Positions 22,701 to 32,705 are shown, counted from the stretch's first letter. The stretch: DNA of 64,000 nt from Bemisia tabaci (GCF_918797505.1 NC_092797.1:22519372-22583371), one strand, 5' to 3'. A program made the numbers and translations. The notes: generated by a model not told the origin, from the letters alone.

Positions 22701-24104
22701 ACAATGCTATATCTACGCGTAATTTTGCCATTTTTTCACTAAATTCTAAGAGTTTAGCAGGTTTTAATCCATTCGCATTCCATGCGATAAGATTAAGAAT
22801 GCTTTCATTTTTGTTGTTCATTTTATCGAGAACTCAACACTCGGCTCATAAGAGCCTGTTCGTATTTTTCCTGTCTCTTACTCATCTCCTCTAGTTGCTT
22901 CCTTAATGATTCAATGGTCATTAAGAGTTGACTTATGAGCTCTTCCTGTTGATTAGAGGGTTTCGGGCCGGATACTGCGTCGGCGAAGCTAACTCCTTGT
23001 TTAATAGCACTAGGAGGATTTTTTCCCCCTTTTTTCTTTTTATTTGGTTTATCTGGGAAGTTAGGAAAATTAGACCCATCGATCTTTCCCTTTCTCATTT
23101 TAATAGATTTTTCTCTGTCTTTTTGCATCGCTTTCGCGAAGGGGCAGCCTCTATAGCTAGCTGGGTGACCTGTTACCCCACAATTTGCACACTTAGGGTT
23201 GATAATGCGCTTCGCCCAAGGGCATTCTGTGGATAAATGTTTAGCTGCGCACTTTACACAACGTGCTTGCTTACCACAATATGCTTGGGAATGTCCGAAA
23301 TTCTGACATTTTCGACACTGTATTATCTTAGTAGTACTAACTTTAATGGGTTCTACTTTTACAACCATAGAACAGATTCCAACAATCTTATAGATTTTTT
23401 CTATATCATCAGTATAGTCGAAGTCGACCTGATGGACTGGTATTTTTATCAGTTTAGTTTTACTTACATAAGCAGAGTCAGCAATAAAAAGAGGCACATT
23501 ATCTTTATCTACAATTGTTTCTGAGGGGTAGGTTTCGCCTGAGGTTGTCTCATTGACGGTGGAGTTTGTTTCCATAGCCGAGACTGAATTTTGCTCAGGC
23601 ACTGACTTAGGATCAGGGGTCTGTGGAGCTGAATCCACAGGTGATACTGATTTTTTCAAAGCTTTAAGTTCCGCGTCCGATAGTGGGACCCGTTTCATAA
23701 GGCAAGTCGCTTTTTTAGGTTTAAAACCTTTATTTTTTAAGTCGTCAAGAATATCTTGCTCTTCGATTGAAGGGTGAAGCCCTCTTACAATAACTTTAAT
23801 ATCACGCAGATTTTTATTGCAGTGAGTGTAGTACTGCACTTTATTATTAGTCTCATGTGTTTCTCTGAGGGATTCTAAAATTATTTTCGCCGTAGCGTCG
23901 TCTTTCGGATTTAGTTGCCAGACTTCATTATTAATAATTTTAGTTCTGACATCTTCCTTTTTAACTGATTTTTTTGTAATTATTTCTACAAGATTAACAT
24001 AATTGTCTACACCTATAACTTTAATGGGAGGAGTGGGTAAAATTTTCTTAACACTAGATGCATTTGATACACTAGGATTAGGTATATTTACTTTAACTGG
24101 AGCC
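19763..24104 (-). mobile_element. Jockey-clade non-LTR retrotransposon, structurally intact
   Basis: A minus-strand element of about 4.3 kb with ORF1, ORF2, a ~330 bp 3' UTR and a terminal A-rich tail (plus-strand T runs at 19762-19779 and 19781-19788). Both ORFs are uninterrupted and all catalytic motifs are present, so it could be recent or potentially active. The direct repeats at 19750-19762 and 24105-24117 mark target-primed insertion. No 5' UTR exists inside the duplicated target: the element effectively begins at the ORF1 start codon. Clade assignment rests on the Gag triple zinc knuckle, APE-type endonuclease, FADD reverse transcriptase and absence of RNase H. Confidence 0.9.
20095..22821 (-). 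CDS. Retrotransposon ORF2: endonuclease / reverse transcriptase
   Basis: This 908-residue protein supplies the enzymes for target-primed reverse transcription. Residues ~8-235 are an APE-type endonuclease: WNANG at 14-18, the catalytic SETH with E43, GGDFN with D142 and N144, and the terminal DH pair D217-H218. Residues ~480-740 are the reverse transcriptase: YRPISLLP from Y521, LDVAQAFDKVWH with D592, GVPQGSVLSP around Q650, and FADD at 677-680, with F replacing the commoner Y. The rest is a C-terminal region without a recognisable RNase H. Length and order fit Jockey-clade elements. The start ATG lies one base after the ORF1 stop (TAAAATG), suggesting translation by termination-reinitiation. 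No stops or frameshifts interrupt it. It presumably acts in a ribonucleoprotein with ORF1 and element RNA, nicking chromosomal DNA. Confidence 0.95.
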   Translation of the reverse strand: MNNKNESILNLIAWNANGLKPAKLLEFSEKMAKLRVDIALFSETHFARESRGYLKGYRFYNSRHPSNNARGGASIAIRENIKHSVLEIVEEERFQAVIIQIESSLGPFNVSALYAPPRHRCSVDDYSGLLDKLGPRFLIGGDFNCKNVRWGSRLTNPKGDNLETAVNLIGGDFISPGKPTFYPGNPLKEPDVIDFFIFNNLNLNNKTSCNVLEGKKDHVPVFLSIFATPVLVKRPPCLISTQTDWKKFRELLTSRINNSTSINDCSTLDKEAESLISSIQEAAKASTPVARTFNNFHHKCTLPKEILSLIDRKNKAGRRRRITHHESDKNLYNRLNKAVEKRINEFRNEKFEKFVANLSPSEANNYTLWKATKSLKRPFLASFPIRKPDGEWANNSQEKAHTIADHLEKVFQPNPCESPEKECELEEEVGNINFLPAEKINKITYDEIFKEIKYKTKIKKSPGFDLISAIILKQLPPAAIKKLEALFNAALSLKYIPSQWKLAEVIVILKSGKPPSAPSSYRPISLLPLICKLFEKLYIKRLLTIVNKKKLLPNEQFGFRAKHSTIEQLHRISSYIEKALEEKQFCNVVFLDVAQAFDKVWHSKVAFKLSKFLPGNHVQLIMSYLADRSFRVRFEDSYSEFRKIRAGVPQGSVLSPLIFSLFTADVPKPKKGKIGIFADDTAVASSAPTYEETVTNIQECLDDIQDWTERDRTALNATKSVNVVFTLRPYVYVPVILNKIAIPHAQKAPYLGLTMDCKLKWKEHILNKKKQIDLKHRQMLWLLGKRSKLKLKNKVLLYKSMLRPIWVYGCQIWACAASSNLKIIETIQNKILRQMAGARWYERNIDIRDELGIEEMDMYISRMYNRYEERLGGHPNPEAIALLDWGSETRRLKRRKPHELSTAHFRRC

Positions 24105-24106
24105 AT
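22823..24106 (-). CDS. Retrotransposon ORF1: Gag-like nucleic-acid-binding protein
   Basis: This 427-residue protein should bind the element RNA and form the transposition particle. Three zinc knuckles follow one another: C264-x2-C267-x4-H272-x4-C277, C283-x2-C286-x3-H290-x4-C295 and C306-x2-C309-x4-H314-x6-C321, the arrangement usual for Jockey-type Gag. Upstream, residues ~100-145 (KVIVRGLHPSIEEQDILDDL...) resemble the RNA-recognition-like region that precedes the knuckles in these proteins. After the knuckles comes a lysine-rich tract, and the last ~40 residues (ISQLLMTIESLRKQLEEMSK) look like a coiled coil that could mediate multimerisation. The start ATG sits exactly at the insertion boundary: its A and T are also the edge of the target duplication. 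Intact, no frameshift. Confidence 0.93.
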   Translation of the reverse strand: MAPVKVNIPNPSVSNASSVKKILPTPPIKVIGVDNYVNLVEIITKKSVKKEDVRTKIINNEVWQLNPKDDATAKIILESLRETHETNNKVQYYTHCNKNLRDIKVIVRGLHPSIEEQDILDDLKNKGFKPKKATCLMKRVPLSDAELKALKKSVSPVDSAPQTPDPKSVPEQNSVSAMETNSTVNETTSGETYPSETIVDKDNVPLFIADSAYVSKTKLIKIPVHQVDFDYTDDIEKIYKIVGICSMVVKVEPIKVSTTKIIQCRKCQNFGHSQAYCGKQARCVKCAAKHLSTECPWAKRIINPKCANCGVTGHPASYRGCPFAKAMQKDREKSIKMRKGKIDGSNFPNFPDKPNKKKKGGKNPPSAIKQGVSFADAVSGPKPSNQQEELISQLLMTIESLRKQLEEMSKRQEKYEQALMSRVLSSR

Positions 24107-24117
24107 TTGTGAATAAT
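24105..24117. repeat. Target-site duplication, 5' side of the retrotransposon
   Basis: ATTTGTGAATAAT matches 19750-19762. It overlaps the ORF1 initiation codon (CAT at 24104-24106 on the plus strand) by two bases. Confidence 0.75.
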
Positions 24118-24420
24118 GAACAGATTTAATTTAAAAGTTCAATTCATTTTAGATCCTAACTAATATTACACACTTATATTATTACGCCCACTTTTATCCC
24201 GATACACTACTTCATTGGTTTCTTAAAAATCTCAAGTGATTTCTGGTCGGTCGTTACCAACCTCTTTAACTAGTTGTGAATAGATTTACCTTATTTGGAT
24301 AAGAGTTTAATTCTTTGTAGATGCTAACTACTATATGTACGTACTCTTATTATTACGTCTCACGTGTTCTACTGGAGCCCGATATACCTTAATTTCTCTT
24401 AAAATGTTCAAAAGATATCT
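24107..24420 (-). repeat. Two diverged ~150 bp monomers upstream of the retrotransposon
   Basis: Read on the minus strand, 24275-24107 and ~24420-24276 align with each other: both carry TTTTAAGA, GTATATCGGG/GTGTATCGGG, a CGTAATAATA block, TAGTTAG-ATCTA, and both finish ...TATTCACAA. They look like tandem 5' promoter monomers of a non-LTR element, yet lie outside the apparent target duplication. Boundaries of the distal copy are approximate. Confidence 0.6.
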
Positions 24421-27373
24421 TTATTTTATTGAACGATATGTGACAAATTTTTAAGTGAGGTTATGTCGTCATGTTTATGTCAGTACCTGACCTAAGCGAT
24501 AGATGTAATTCAGGTAAATTACGTTAACGAAATTACACCGAAATTGTGCCAAACTCTAAAGAGGAAGCAGCATTTACATCACAGAATGCATGCTCGTGAC
24601 TAAAGTCTAAAAATTACTGGAATATGAGCCTCGGCCTTCACATGCGACTGTCACTGAACTTCGACCGAAATTTATTCGCTCTACATCTTGCCATCAACCT
24701 ATGTGCTCTGGAGTGATTATGTTTCTCTGAAGTGTATGTTATTTACATTAAGAACATGTTTCCTTCATGATTTATCTTGGAATCCTCCTATCTCTTCTAC
24801 CGTTCTTGTTACGCGTGGCTTGCGAACCTGAGTATGTGAGGCACAATTCCATCCCTTTTCGGAACAGTTCAATCATAGATCAACTTAATGTCACACAATC
24901 AAAGATCTTTGACTGTGAGCATTTGCTCAAATTGGTTTCTTCCGAGTCTCTTTGATTTTGCGTCAGGAGTTGTTAGAAACATCATTTTGCCCAACAATAG
25001 TAACAAGGTCTTTAATGAAAGGTATGTACTCGTATTATTCTCATAATTTCATAAGTTGATGATGAAAACACAATGAAGGCTTCATTTTCTTGCATCGATT
25101 ACCGTGTGAAATGGGTGCGCCCATTCTTCCTCCATACAAAAGCGTAACAGAATAAATTGCTTATCTGTCAAGAGGACTACAGTAGTAATATACGTAGGTG
25201 CCAGTTCCTACCCAGTTCCATTGGAATAAGTGCGATTGTGTCAATCAAGGCTGAGTACAATTATATTAACAATTATCTTTTTATCCAGCCAGAAGTATGT
25301 CTTCATGATCCTTACTTTGTCTATGAGCCTTGCCTGATCGCATCAGCCCCAGTAAGTGAGAGGATATACCCACCTAAATCGGAATGGAAAGCTTTGTTTA
25401 AATCGCCGCCCCTCTTTCTTGCTGCTTATGTAAGGGGATAATCTCCACCCTTTTAATGGATATTTAATCTCAGTTCTCTGTTTTAAATGAGGACCAGTTT
25501 GCTAGAGGGAGCCTCTGTGCACGCTCTGTGTCATTCACGTATTGAGTGTTTGTTTACATCGAGTCATAAGGTTATGTTTGCACCCACTTATTGCTATTTA
25601 TACTTATTGCTAGATAGATGTGTTACTGAAGTATTATTCCATTTTGACCTAGCGAGTGCTTTCTAAGCTCAGCTCCCAGCATGTAATTACTCCAGTGAAA
25701 CAGTGCACGTAAAATATCAGGTGTGCGGAGTTCAGTATTGACCTACCTAGTTTCTGCACCGCTAATCGTCCAAGGCTGAATGTGATTAGATCAATTGGTA
25801 TCATTTATGAGAAGAAATGGAAAGCTCGCATATCACCTTACATATATTAACTAAATGCTCTTATCAAGAGATTGCCGTTTCGGTTTATGTCTGTCAGTGA
25901 ACCTTGAAAACTCAAGGAAACTAAGAGGTAAATTTTTCAATATTTTATCCTTAAAATGCCTGTATTACGACCAAATACTTTCTCCGTGGCTTTTGCATTT
26001 TTTAAAATAACTTAAGGCACTACCTATGTGGGCAAGTATATGATTTGACAAATTTTATGGTGAAGCGATATTATTCGAAATTAATCCAAGAGAAAGGTAA
26101 GCTATTTCATTGCATGCGCAGGTATTTTTTTGCAATGGCCGATACTTAATAAGGTCAGTGAGAAATTCTCTTAATAGGTATTCATTGTCAGAACCTGCAG
26201 CCTGATTGTCGAAATTGTGTGTTTCTCGGGTAGACATAGATGACATAGGTCAAAAGGCAGTACGTGATTGGTCGGCGCTATGTCTTGTCGCTGTTTTGTC
26301 GTGCCTCTGATGGGTGGAACCCTAGACAAGCTAAAGGCATCTCTTAAGTTTCTGACAGTATGTTGTCCATTCCACCAGACAAAGGCACAATAAAGCTGCG
26401 ATAAGACATAGTTGATCAATAACGCTCCACCTTTTAACCAATGTCATCTGTGTCGCTACCTTTCAAACACAAATTTTCAACAATCAGGCTGCTGGCACCC
26501 TCAAGTTAGGAAGATCATCTTATGCGATAAGTATGCCTGTTGCCAAATTTTCAAAGAGAAATTAAGTATTCGGGGGAGATGAAAATATTTCTCATTTCAT
26601 TGCAATCATCGACAATTTTTCTTTTACAATGCTCCTTAGAGTATGGTGCACCTAGAGTTTGTAGGAACAAAGTTTGGATGTTTGGATGCTCTAAAGAATA
26701 ATAATCCCAAAAGTCATGAAAATACCTAGCTAGTTTAAAGTCATGCCACACCAAATAGCCTCATTTTGGTAAAATTTGTGCTCTACTACTTCATTCACTG
26801 GTTGTTTCATGAATAATTCATCATTCCATACGGAGTACCTATGATTTATAAGGCAACGCTCTCATGAATTTCCATAATCATCTGATAGGTTGCTGAGTGA
26901 TGAAATTCAGTATCGAAAAACTTGCCGCTAGCATTAATACAAACATAGGTGCGCTTAAGAGGGATGATGTGCGTAGTTGAAACAAATGAGCAAAATTATT
27001 TTATAACTTGGAATAAGCTTACAGTGTAATGCCTATGACAATAAGTTATACTCTTTTTCCATTAATTTTCTCACGCAGGTAAATGACAACTCTATAGCTA
27101 TTTAACCCCTCCCCCTCCCCTGTCACCCTTTTCCTGTGAGCCTTTCCAATAGGTACAGATACATTTGACTACCTTAGGTAGCCCCACTACTTTCAACTAC
27201 CTATTTCCAGACTGATCACAAGTCGGTGGGTGCTATTAAAATTTCCGCTGAATGTGTTAGTGCTTTAGCAGATGTTGTTGTTTACTTTCCATTCATTCAG
27301 GATTTTCAAATAGCCAATAGTACCTACTTAATATTTTATGGCCACACCTTTCTCCATTCAAAAACGAGCTGAT
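24421..27373. other. Repeat-poor AT-rich sequence, no supported gene
   Basis: Nearly 3 kb without recognised MITEs. A 62-codon frame at 24767-24955 starts with a signal-peptide-like hydrophobic stretch (LGILLSLLPFLL). A 94-codon frame lies at 25157-25441. Neither has a homology-level motif, so they are recorded only as weak exon candidates. Confidence 0.4.
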
Positions 27374-28072
27374 ATAAACTACAAAAACCCTCAAAAACAT
27401 TTTCGGGCAAAAAATCCGGTCGAGGAAATTGACGTGTTACATCTTATTAACCAAAAACATTCCCTTTCACCCCTCCAAGAAGGTTGATAAAACTAAGTAA
27501 GTAACTATGAGATGACAAAAACCTCTCTTAAATTCTCAGGGTCCACCAAGGCCACATATGTCCAAAAACTTACTCCTTATGGTTTAAAAAAAAGAAACAA
27601 AAAATAATCCCTCAACAATAAGAAAATTTTAAAAAAACCGATTTTGTGGTTCACAGATATGTACATAAATCCTTCGAATGAACTTGAAATCAAAAAATCG
27701 GTCGAGAAAATTTAAATGAATTTTCTCCTTCAATTATGAGTTCCGCAACAAGCACGACTCGCTTGAAGCTTTCCATACACGAGCCGCAAGAAACTAATTT
27801 CTTCTTTCTTACCTACTGAATGTGAGGAGAGCGGGAACATTTACTTTTTCCTTCATTTATACAGGATGCAACAAGCATGACTCTTGCGTTTGCAGAAACC
27901 CTTTCATTAAGGAGATCGCGAGAGCCTTTACCGCGTTCATTTCCAAAAGGGATTACTCCAGAATTTCACATTTTAATAATTTAAACGATTCATCTGTTCT
28001 TCTCTTCTCTCCTTCTGTCCATTGACAGAAATACAAAATTTTTCCGACTCACTGACGCGACCGGCTCGATGC
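27374..28072 (+). repeat. Left arm of a large, apparently perfect palindrome
   Basis: About 700 bp running from TATAAACTACAAAAACCC to GCGACCGGCTCGATGC. Its reverse complement occupies 28443-29142 with no substitution seen in my line-by-line comparison; the symmetry axis is near 28257.5. The 67-codon frame at 27822-28025 is encoded identically in both arms but begins with GTG and shows no domain. Confidence 0.9.
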
Positions 28073-28103
28073 GTAAACAAGTGTGGATTACCTCTAAAGT
28101 ATA

Positions 28104-28141
<38 letters not shown>

Positions 28142-28442
28142 ATAACACTTAAATCACAGCATGGGTGTGAGTTTTCTTATATCGAAACTTAATTCAATTT
28201 TTTTAAATAACTCCTCTTGTCAAATGGGACCCATTTCGTGAAAATGAAAAAAAGGAAAAGTAAACGAAAACTTTTAGCCTTCTCACCATCCAAATCATAT
28301 GGTAAGCTTACAGTAAAAGCAACCATGATTTAGATTCAGCGAAGTTAATCGAAAGAGTCTGAAATGTACCTATGTGGTAAAATGGGTCCACTGGTAAAAC
28401 TGAAGCTGGCGTCAGGGATAAAAAGGCACCGTTTCACTGAGA
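28073..28442. other. Spacer between palindrome arms, with poly(A)
   Basis: A 370 bp unique spacer containing an uninterrupted 33-base A run at 28107-28139. The rest is AT-rich with no gene or recognised repeat. It separates the arms enough to allow a stem-loop of about 700 bp if transcribed. Confidence 0.7.
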
Positions 28443-29142
28443 GCATCGAGCCGGTCGCGTCAGTGAGTCGGAAAAATTTTGTATTTCTGTCAATGGACAG
28501 AAGGAGAGAAGAGAAGAACAGATGAATCGTTTAAATTATTAAAATGTGAAATTCTGGAGTAATCCCTTTTGGAAATGAACGCGGTAAAGGCTCTCGCGAT
28601 CTCCTTAATGAAAGGGTTTCTGCAAACGCAAGAGTCATGCTTGTTGCATCCTGTATAAATGAAGGAAAAAGTAAATGTTCCCGCTCTCCTCACATTCAGT
28701 AGGTAAGAAAGAAGAAATTAGTTTCTTGCGGCTCGTGTATGGAAAGCTTCAAGCGAGTCGTGCTTGTTGCGGAACTCATAATTGAAGGAGAAAATTCATT
28801 TAAATTTTCTCGACCGATTTTTTGATTTCAAGTTCATTCGAAGGATTTATGTACATATCTGTGAACCACAAAATCGGTTTTTTTAAAATTTTCTTATTGT
28901 TGAGGGATTATTTTTTGTTTCTTTTTTTTAAACCATAAGGAGTAAGTTTTTGGACATATGTGGCCTTGGTGGACCCTGAGAATTTAAGAGAGGTTTTTGT
29001 CATCTCATAGTTACTTACTTAGTTTTATCAACCTTCTTGGAGGGGTGAAAGGGAATGTTTTTGGTTAATAAGATGTAACACGTCAATTTCCTCGACCGGA
29101 TTTTTTGCCCGAAAATGTTTTTGAGGGTTTTTGTAGTTTATA
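28443..29142 (-). repeat. Right arm of a large, apparently perfect palindrome
   Basis: Inverted copy of 27374-28072, from GCATCGAGCCGGTCGCGTCA to GGGTTTTTGTAGTTTATA. The match stops abruptly at both the inner and the outer ends. No transposon-type terminal motif or target duplication is visible at the outer junctions (TGA|TATAAAC and GTTTATA|ATGG). Confidence 0.9.
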
Positions 29143-30554
29143 ATGGAACAGAATCATGAGGATTAGAGGAAGTGTTTGAAAATAAGAATCAATGGATCCC
29201 TAAGCAAGCGCTTGGTAGTCAGAAGTGTGTTTTTTTTTTTTCACTTTTTGTGTATTTTGAGTACCACAAAACAAACAAATGAACAAGCACAACAACCAAA
29301 AAATGCAGAAACCACAAAGGTTTCAAATGCAGTGAAAAAGGAGGCGCTACTAGTATATTCTTCGTTTTGATGATCGTGCAATTTAAGCAGCTTGACTGTT
29401 GAAATTACTCAGCCGCACCCACGTTTTTCCGAGAACTGAGTTGAACTAGTCATTTATTTATACTGACCTATATATGGACATAGCAAACTGACGCCAGTAG
29501 AAGAATACAAACCAGCGTAAAGGACATCTGACTCACTGCGGGAGCAAAGTCATTTTAAAACAAAAAAATTCTCCGTCTCGGCCATGAACAATTCTTGTAC
29601 ATTCAAAGCACCAGCACAAATCAAGGCATCATGATTTTATATCGATGAAAATTAGTAAATTTAAACGTAAGGACGCGATAGTATTTTCGCAGTAAATAAA
29701 GACATCAATTTTTTACGGATAGAGGGGAGCAAAGAAGGCATCTTCAAATCTTAATATGGATTTGGAGAGGTGAACTGATGAACCCGAGCAAACTAGTTTG
29801 GCTGTTGATAAATGAATTTCCTCCCGAAAACATGCACGATGCGCGCCGACAGAAGTTACCGCATGAACGGCGTTGGAACAAAACTTCTCAATTTACCCCG
29901 TAAAAACTTTACCAGCCGGAAGCTTAAAACGGTCGAGGAGTGTCAATTTTCTAATTACTGCGAGGTTTTACCTTTCTCTTCATTTTGAAGTAGAATAAAC
30001 CATTCTATCAATTTTCTGCCGGCCTCTCTTCAGTTTGGCAAATAGATCAATACGTCACGACACTAAGGTTTCGCATCATTTGAAGAAAGTGCGATTCCGG
30101 AAATGACAGGGAGTGTGCGATGACAGCAATGCAAGACAATTTTTATGTATTGAACTTAGGACGACTCAACTCGCTGAATGAAATGAGTGGAGTAATAACA
30201 AATGCAGATGACGACATTTTTTATCATTTGAAACGAGGGACTTGGAGGAAAAGGCGCTTTAGAGCAATGTTGGCCACTTACAGAAATAATACGTGAAAAA
30301 ATTCAAGAAATAAGTTTCAAAAAATTACATGGAGCCTTATGGCGGAAAGGAGGGTTAAACTCACTTTTTGAAGCTTTAAAGTTGGATTTTAGTTGTGAAT
30401 TTTTCGCAGAATATACTTTTAAACTAGTTCTAGTCAAGTTCATGAATACTTCAATTTTTTTCTAAAACTGCACTTATGCGCCTTGTCCTCCAAGCCATTC
30501 AAATTTTGTTCCAAATTGCAAATCGGGGTTGTACAATTAATCCTCTTTATCATC
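29143..30554. other. Non-coding sequence
   Basis: No supported gene. Short frames only (64 codons at 29176-29370, with low-complexity lysine/glutamine composition). Confidence 0.4.
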
Positions 30555-30661
30555 ATGTCTTTTAAAATATCCAAAGATTCATTATGTCTCTTAAAATATC
30601 CAAAGATTCATTATGTCTTTTAATATCCAAGTTCATAGTCTTTAAAACATCCAAGATTATT
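30555..30661. repeat. 29 bp tandem repeat, two near-identical units plus two degenerate
   Basis: ATGTCTTTTAAAATATCCAA + AGATTCATT at 30555-30583 repeats with one substitution at 30584-30612, followed by two shortened units (ATGTCTTTTAATATCCAAG..., AGTCTTTAAAACATCCAAG). Confidence 0.75.
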
Positions 30662-31255
30662 TTTGATCCTCCCAAATTTCATCAAATTTTCAACTTTTTT
30701 AAACCAACTCAGGTGCGTGAGTTCTGTTCAAATGTATTTGGATAACAGGTCTATTCAAATAACTGCCTTGTCAAAGTACGTTTGCATTCTTAAGAACCCA
30801 TAAGCGGAGATCGAATAAAAGGAAGCATGTTTCAAAATAGCCTTTGCGTCCACTTCGTCGATGATTTACAATGCATAAATATAAAAGTTTTCATCCATGA
30901 GCCCGGTGCGGCGATGGAAAAATTGTCTGGTGAGAGGAAAGCCCGGCTCTCTCCGAGACCTGGAAGGAGCTTAAGTTCTAAGTATTCGTGCAATTAAAGG
31001 CGGGTTTCTTTCCCTCTGTTATCTGTAATAGCTGTCACGGAGGAACCGTTTTCCTCGAGAGTTGGTTATGATAAATAGCGCTGCGTATTCCAGACGCATT
31101 TACATTTTGCGCTAAGTTTTTTGCGCCGGCAGAGATACATTATCGAATGCAGGGTTACACGCATCCAGTCTTGGAACCAGCATTCGTATCTCTTTCATTT
31201 TTTCCTCGTTTCCGAACAGTCTCGCCAAACTGATGCTTCCTCCGCCGGTGGCGTT
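30662..31255. other. Non-coding sequence
   Basis: Nothing recognised. Confidence 0.35.
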
Positions 31256-31398
31256 GCGTACTTCGCGATATATCGATTGGTCTTTCATTTAAACCTATGG
31301 AAAAGGATCGATAGAAAGAGTATACCTTAACAATCGATCCTTTACCACAGCTTCAAATGGAGAGCTATCGATAGTCGATTATTTACGAGTCGCCACTG
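31256..31398. mobile_element. hAT-like MITE, CAGTGGCGTGGCGTG family, copy 4
   Basis: Left end CGGTGGCGTTGCGTACTTCG, right end ...GATTATTTACGAGTCGCCACTG, with the conserved ATCGAT interior and CCTATGGAAAAGGATCGATA phrase. Only CTCCGC (six bases) is repeated at both flanks. Opposite orientation to the copy at 9.9 kb. Confidence 0.75.
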
Positions 31399-32028
31399 CT
31401 CCGCAGACGTATGATCCCTCCCATTTTCCGTTTCCTCTTTTATGATCGCTTTAATCTCCACTAAGCTGTCGCTTTCCCAACTTTTTGTTATCGCGCTATG
31501 CGTTTCCCGACGAGCGCAGCTGCGGTTTCTGCTCGACTCCCGAAGCATTTGCGTCCCTACCTGATCTCTCAGGATTTTCCTGGCTGCGTTTCCCACGGGC
31601 GGATCCGATAGGCGCTTGATCAGCGGCGGAGCCTGCGGATCTACGGTAAAAGCTGCCGTCATGTGGGGTTTCCGACCTCCCCGACATTTGCAGTCTACTA
31701 TTTTCTCGTTCCCGGAGACGTTACCGGCTGTAATTTACTCCCCTTTCGACTTAGGCTACAATCTACTTTTCCTTTGATAGGAACGTTACCAGCTATGATC
31801 TACATTCCTGGGAGATTGCTCTGCCTCTTCCGAAATCGCCCTAGAAAAAGGCACTAGTTGCGATTCGGAGGTATTTGGGAAACGCCAAAATATCGCGTTA
31901 TTATAGGAGTTGAAGAAGGTAGCTCTAACAGCAATAGGGACATCCAGCAGTCAGCCTTCGGAGACTTGCGAGAATTCATTCCAGGAAAGAAATGCAATTT
32001 TCAAAACCCAGTACTGTTCTTCCAACCA
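31399..32028. other. Non-coding sequence
   Basis: No supported gene. A 106-codon minus-strand frame (31342-31662) overlaps the MITE end and has no recognisable features. Confidence 0.35.
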
Positions 32029-32031
32029 CAC

Positions 32032-32068
<37 letters not shown>

Positions 32069-32270
32069 ACATGGGATCTAGAGTCCAGACTCGTGAAAAC
32101 ATTGACAAGAAAAAGGACTCTTGATTCAAGCTTAAATCAAAAGGAAATCCGCTCAGATTAAGAGGCTTGGTTCTTGATTTCAGCAAAAATCCGATATAAT
32201 CAAGAGTATTTTTTCTTGTGAATGTTTTTAAGAGTCTGGACTCTAGATCCAATGTATTTTTTTTCCAGTG
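32029..32270 (-). mobile_element. CACTGG snap-back hairpin MITE, copy 4
   Basis: Same hairpin, loop inverted relative to copy 1. The left terminus CACTGT is followed by an expanded run of about 30 A. CA on both flanks (32027-32028 and 32271-32272) fits a 2 bp target duplication. Confidence 0.85.
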
Positions 32271-32705
32271 CAGAAATAGCAACAAAAAAATGAGGTGTGC
32301 GCATTAGACTCATAGGGATTTCTGTAAATGTAAAAACTAGACTTTGCTTTCATGCGGCATTCGTATACCGGCGGTGTCAATTGCCCGATAACCTCTGAGA
32401 GGATAGACACATGTATGGCGTTTGGGTGTCGCAGAACGGCAGAACGCGATGTAGGTCCGAATTTTAAGTTAATGTAATCGTATGCCGGGATGGAAAAAAG
32501 ACGCGCTTGATAACTTTTTCAGTTAATTATCGAGTTAAAATGTTCCGGTTTGGACTGTTGTCCTAATCATCGAGGGGAAACGTTTTGATGGGTCACGACT
32601 CCCCGACCCCCCAAGGTGGCCAGGGAGGGTAGAACTCCCTAAAATATTATTAGCATTTTCAAATGGAAACCCCCCCCCCCACCTTGTGACACATCGAGTT
32701 ATGGC
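32271..32705. other. Non-coding sequence with poly(C)
   Basis: No gene or repeat recognised. An 11-base C run lies at 32670-32680. Confidence 0.4.

Noticed and set aside
20043..23777. Plus-strand frames opposite the retrotransposon
   Set aside because: Antisense shadows of ORF1 and ORF2.
28107..28139. Poly(A)33 as the tail of a retroposed gene or SINE
   Set aside because: It lies in the palindrome spacer, with no element body, pol III boxes or target duplication identifiable around it.
27822..28693. Two identical 67-residue frames in inverse orientation as a duplicated gene
   Set aside because: They are the same palindrome read from each arm, start with GTG, and have no domain.
32029..32066. 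A30 tract as a retroposon tail
   Set aside because: It is an expansion of the A-rich terminus of a CACTGG hairpin element (also seen in the 12.5 kb copy).
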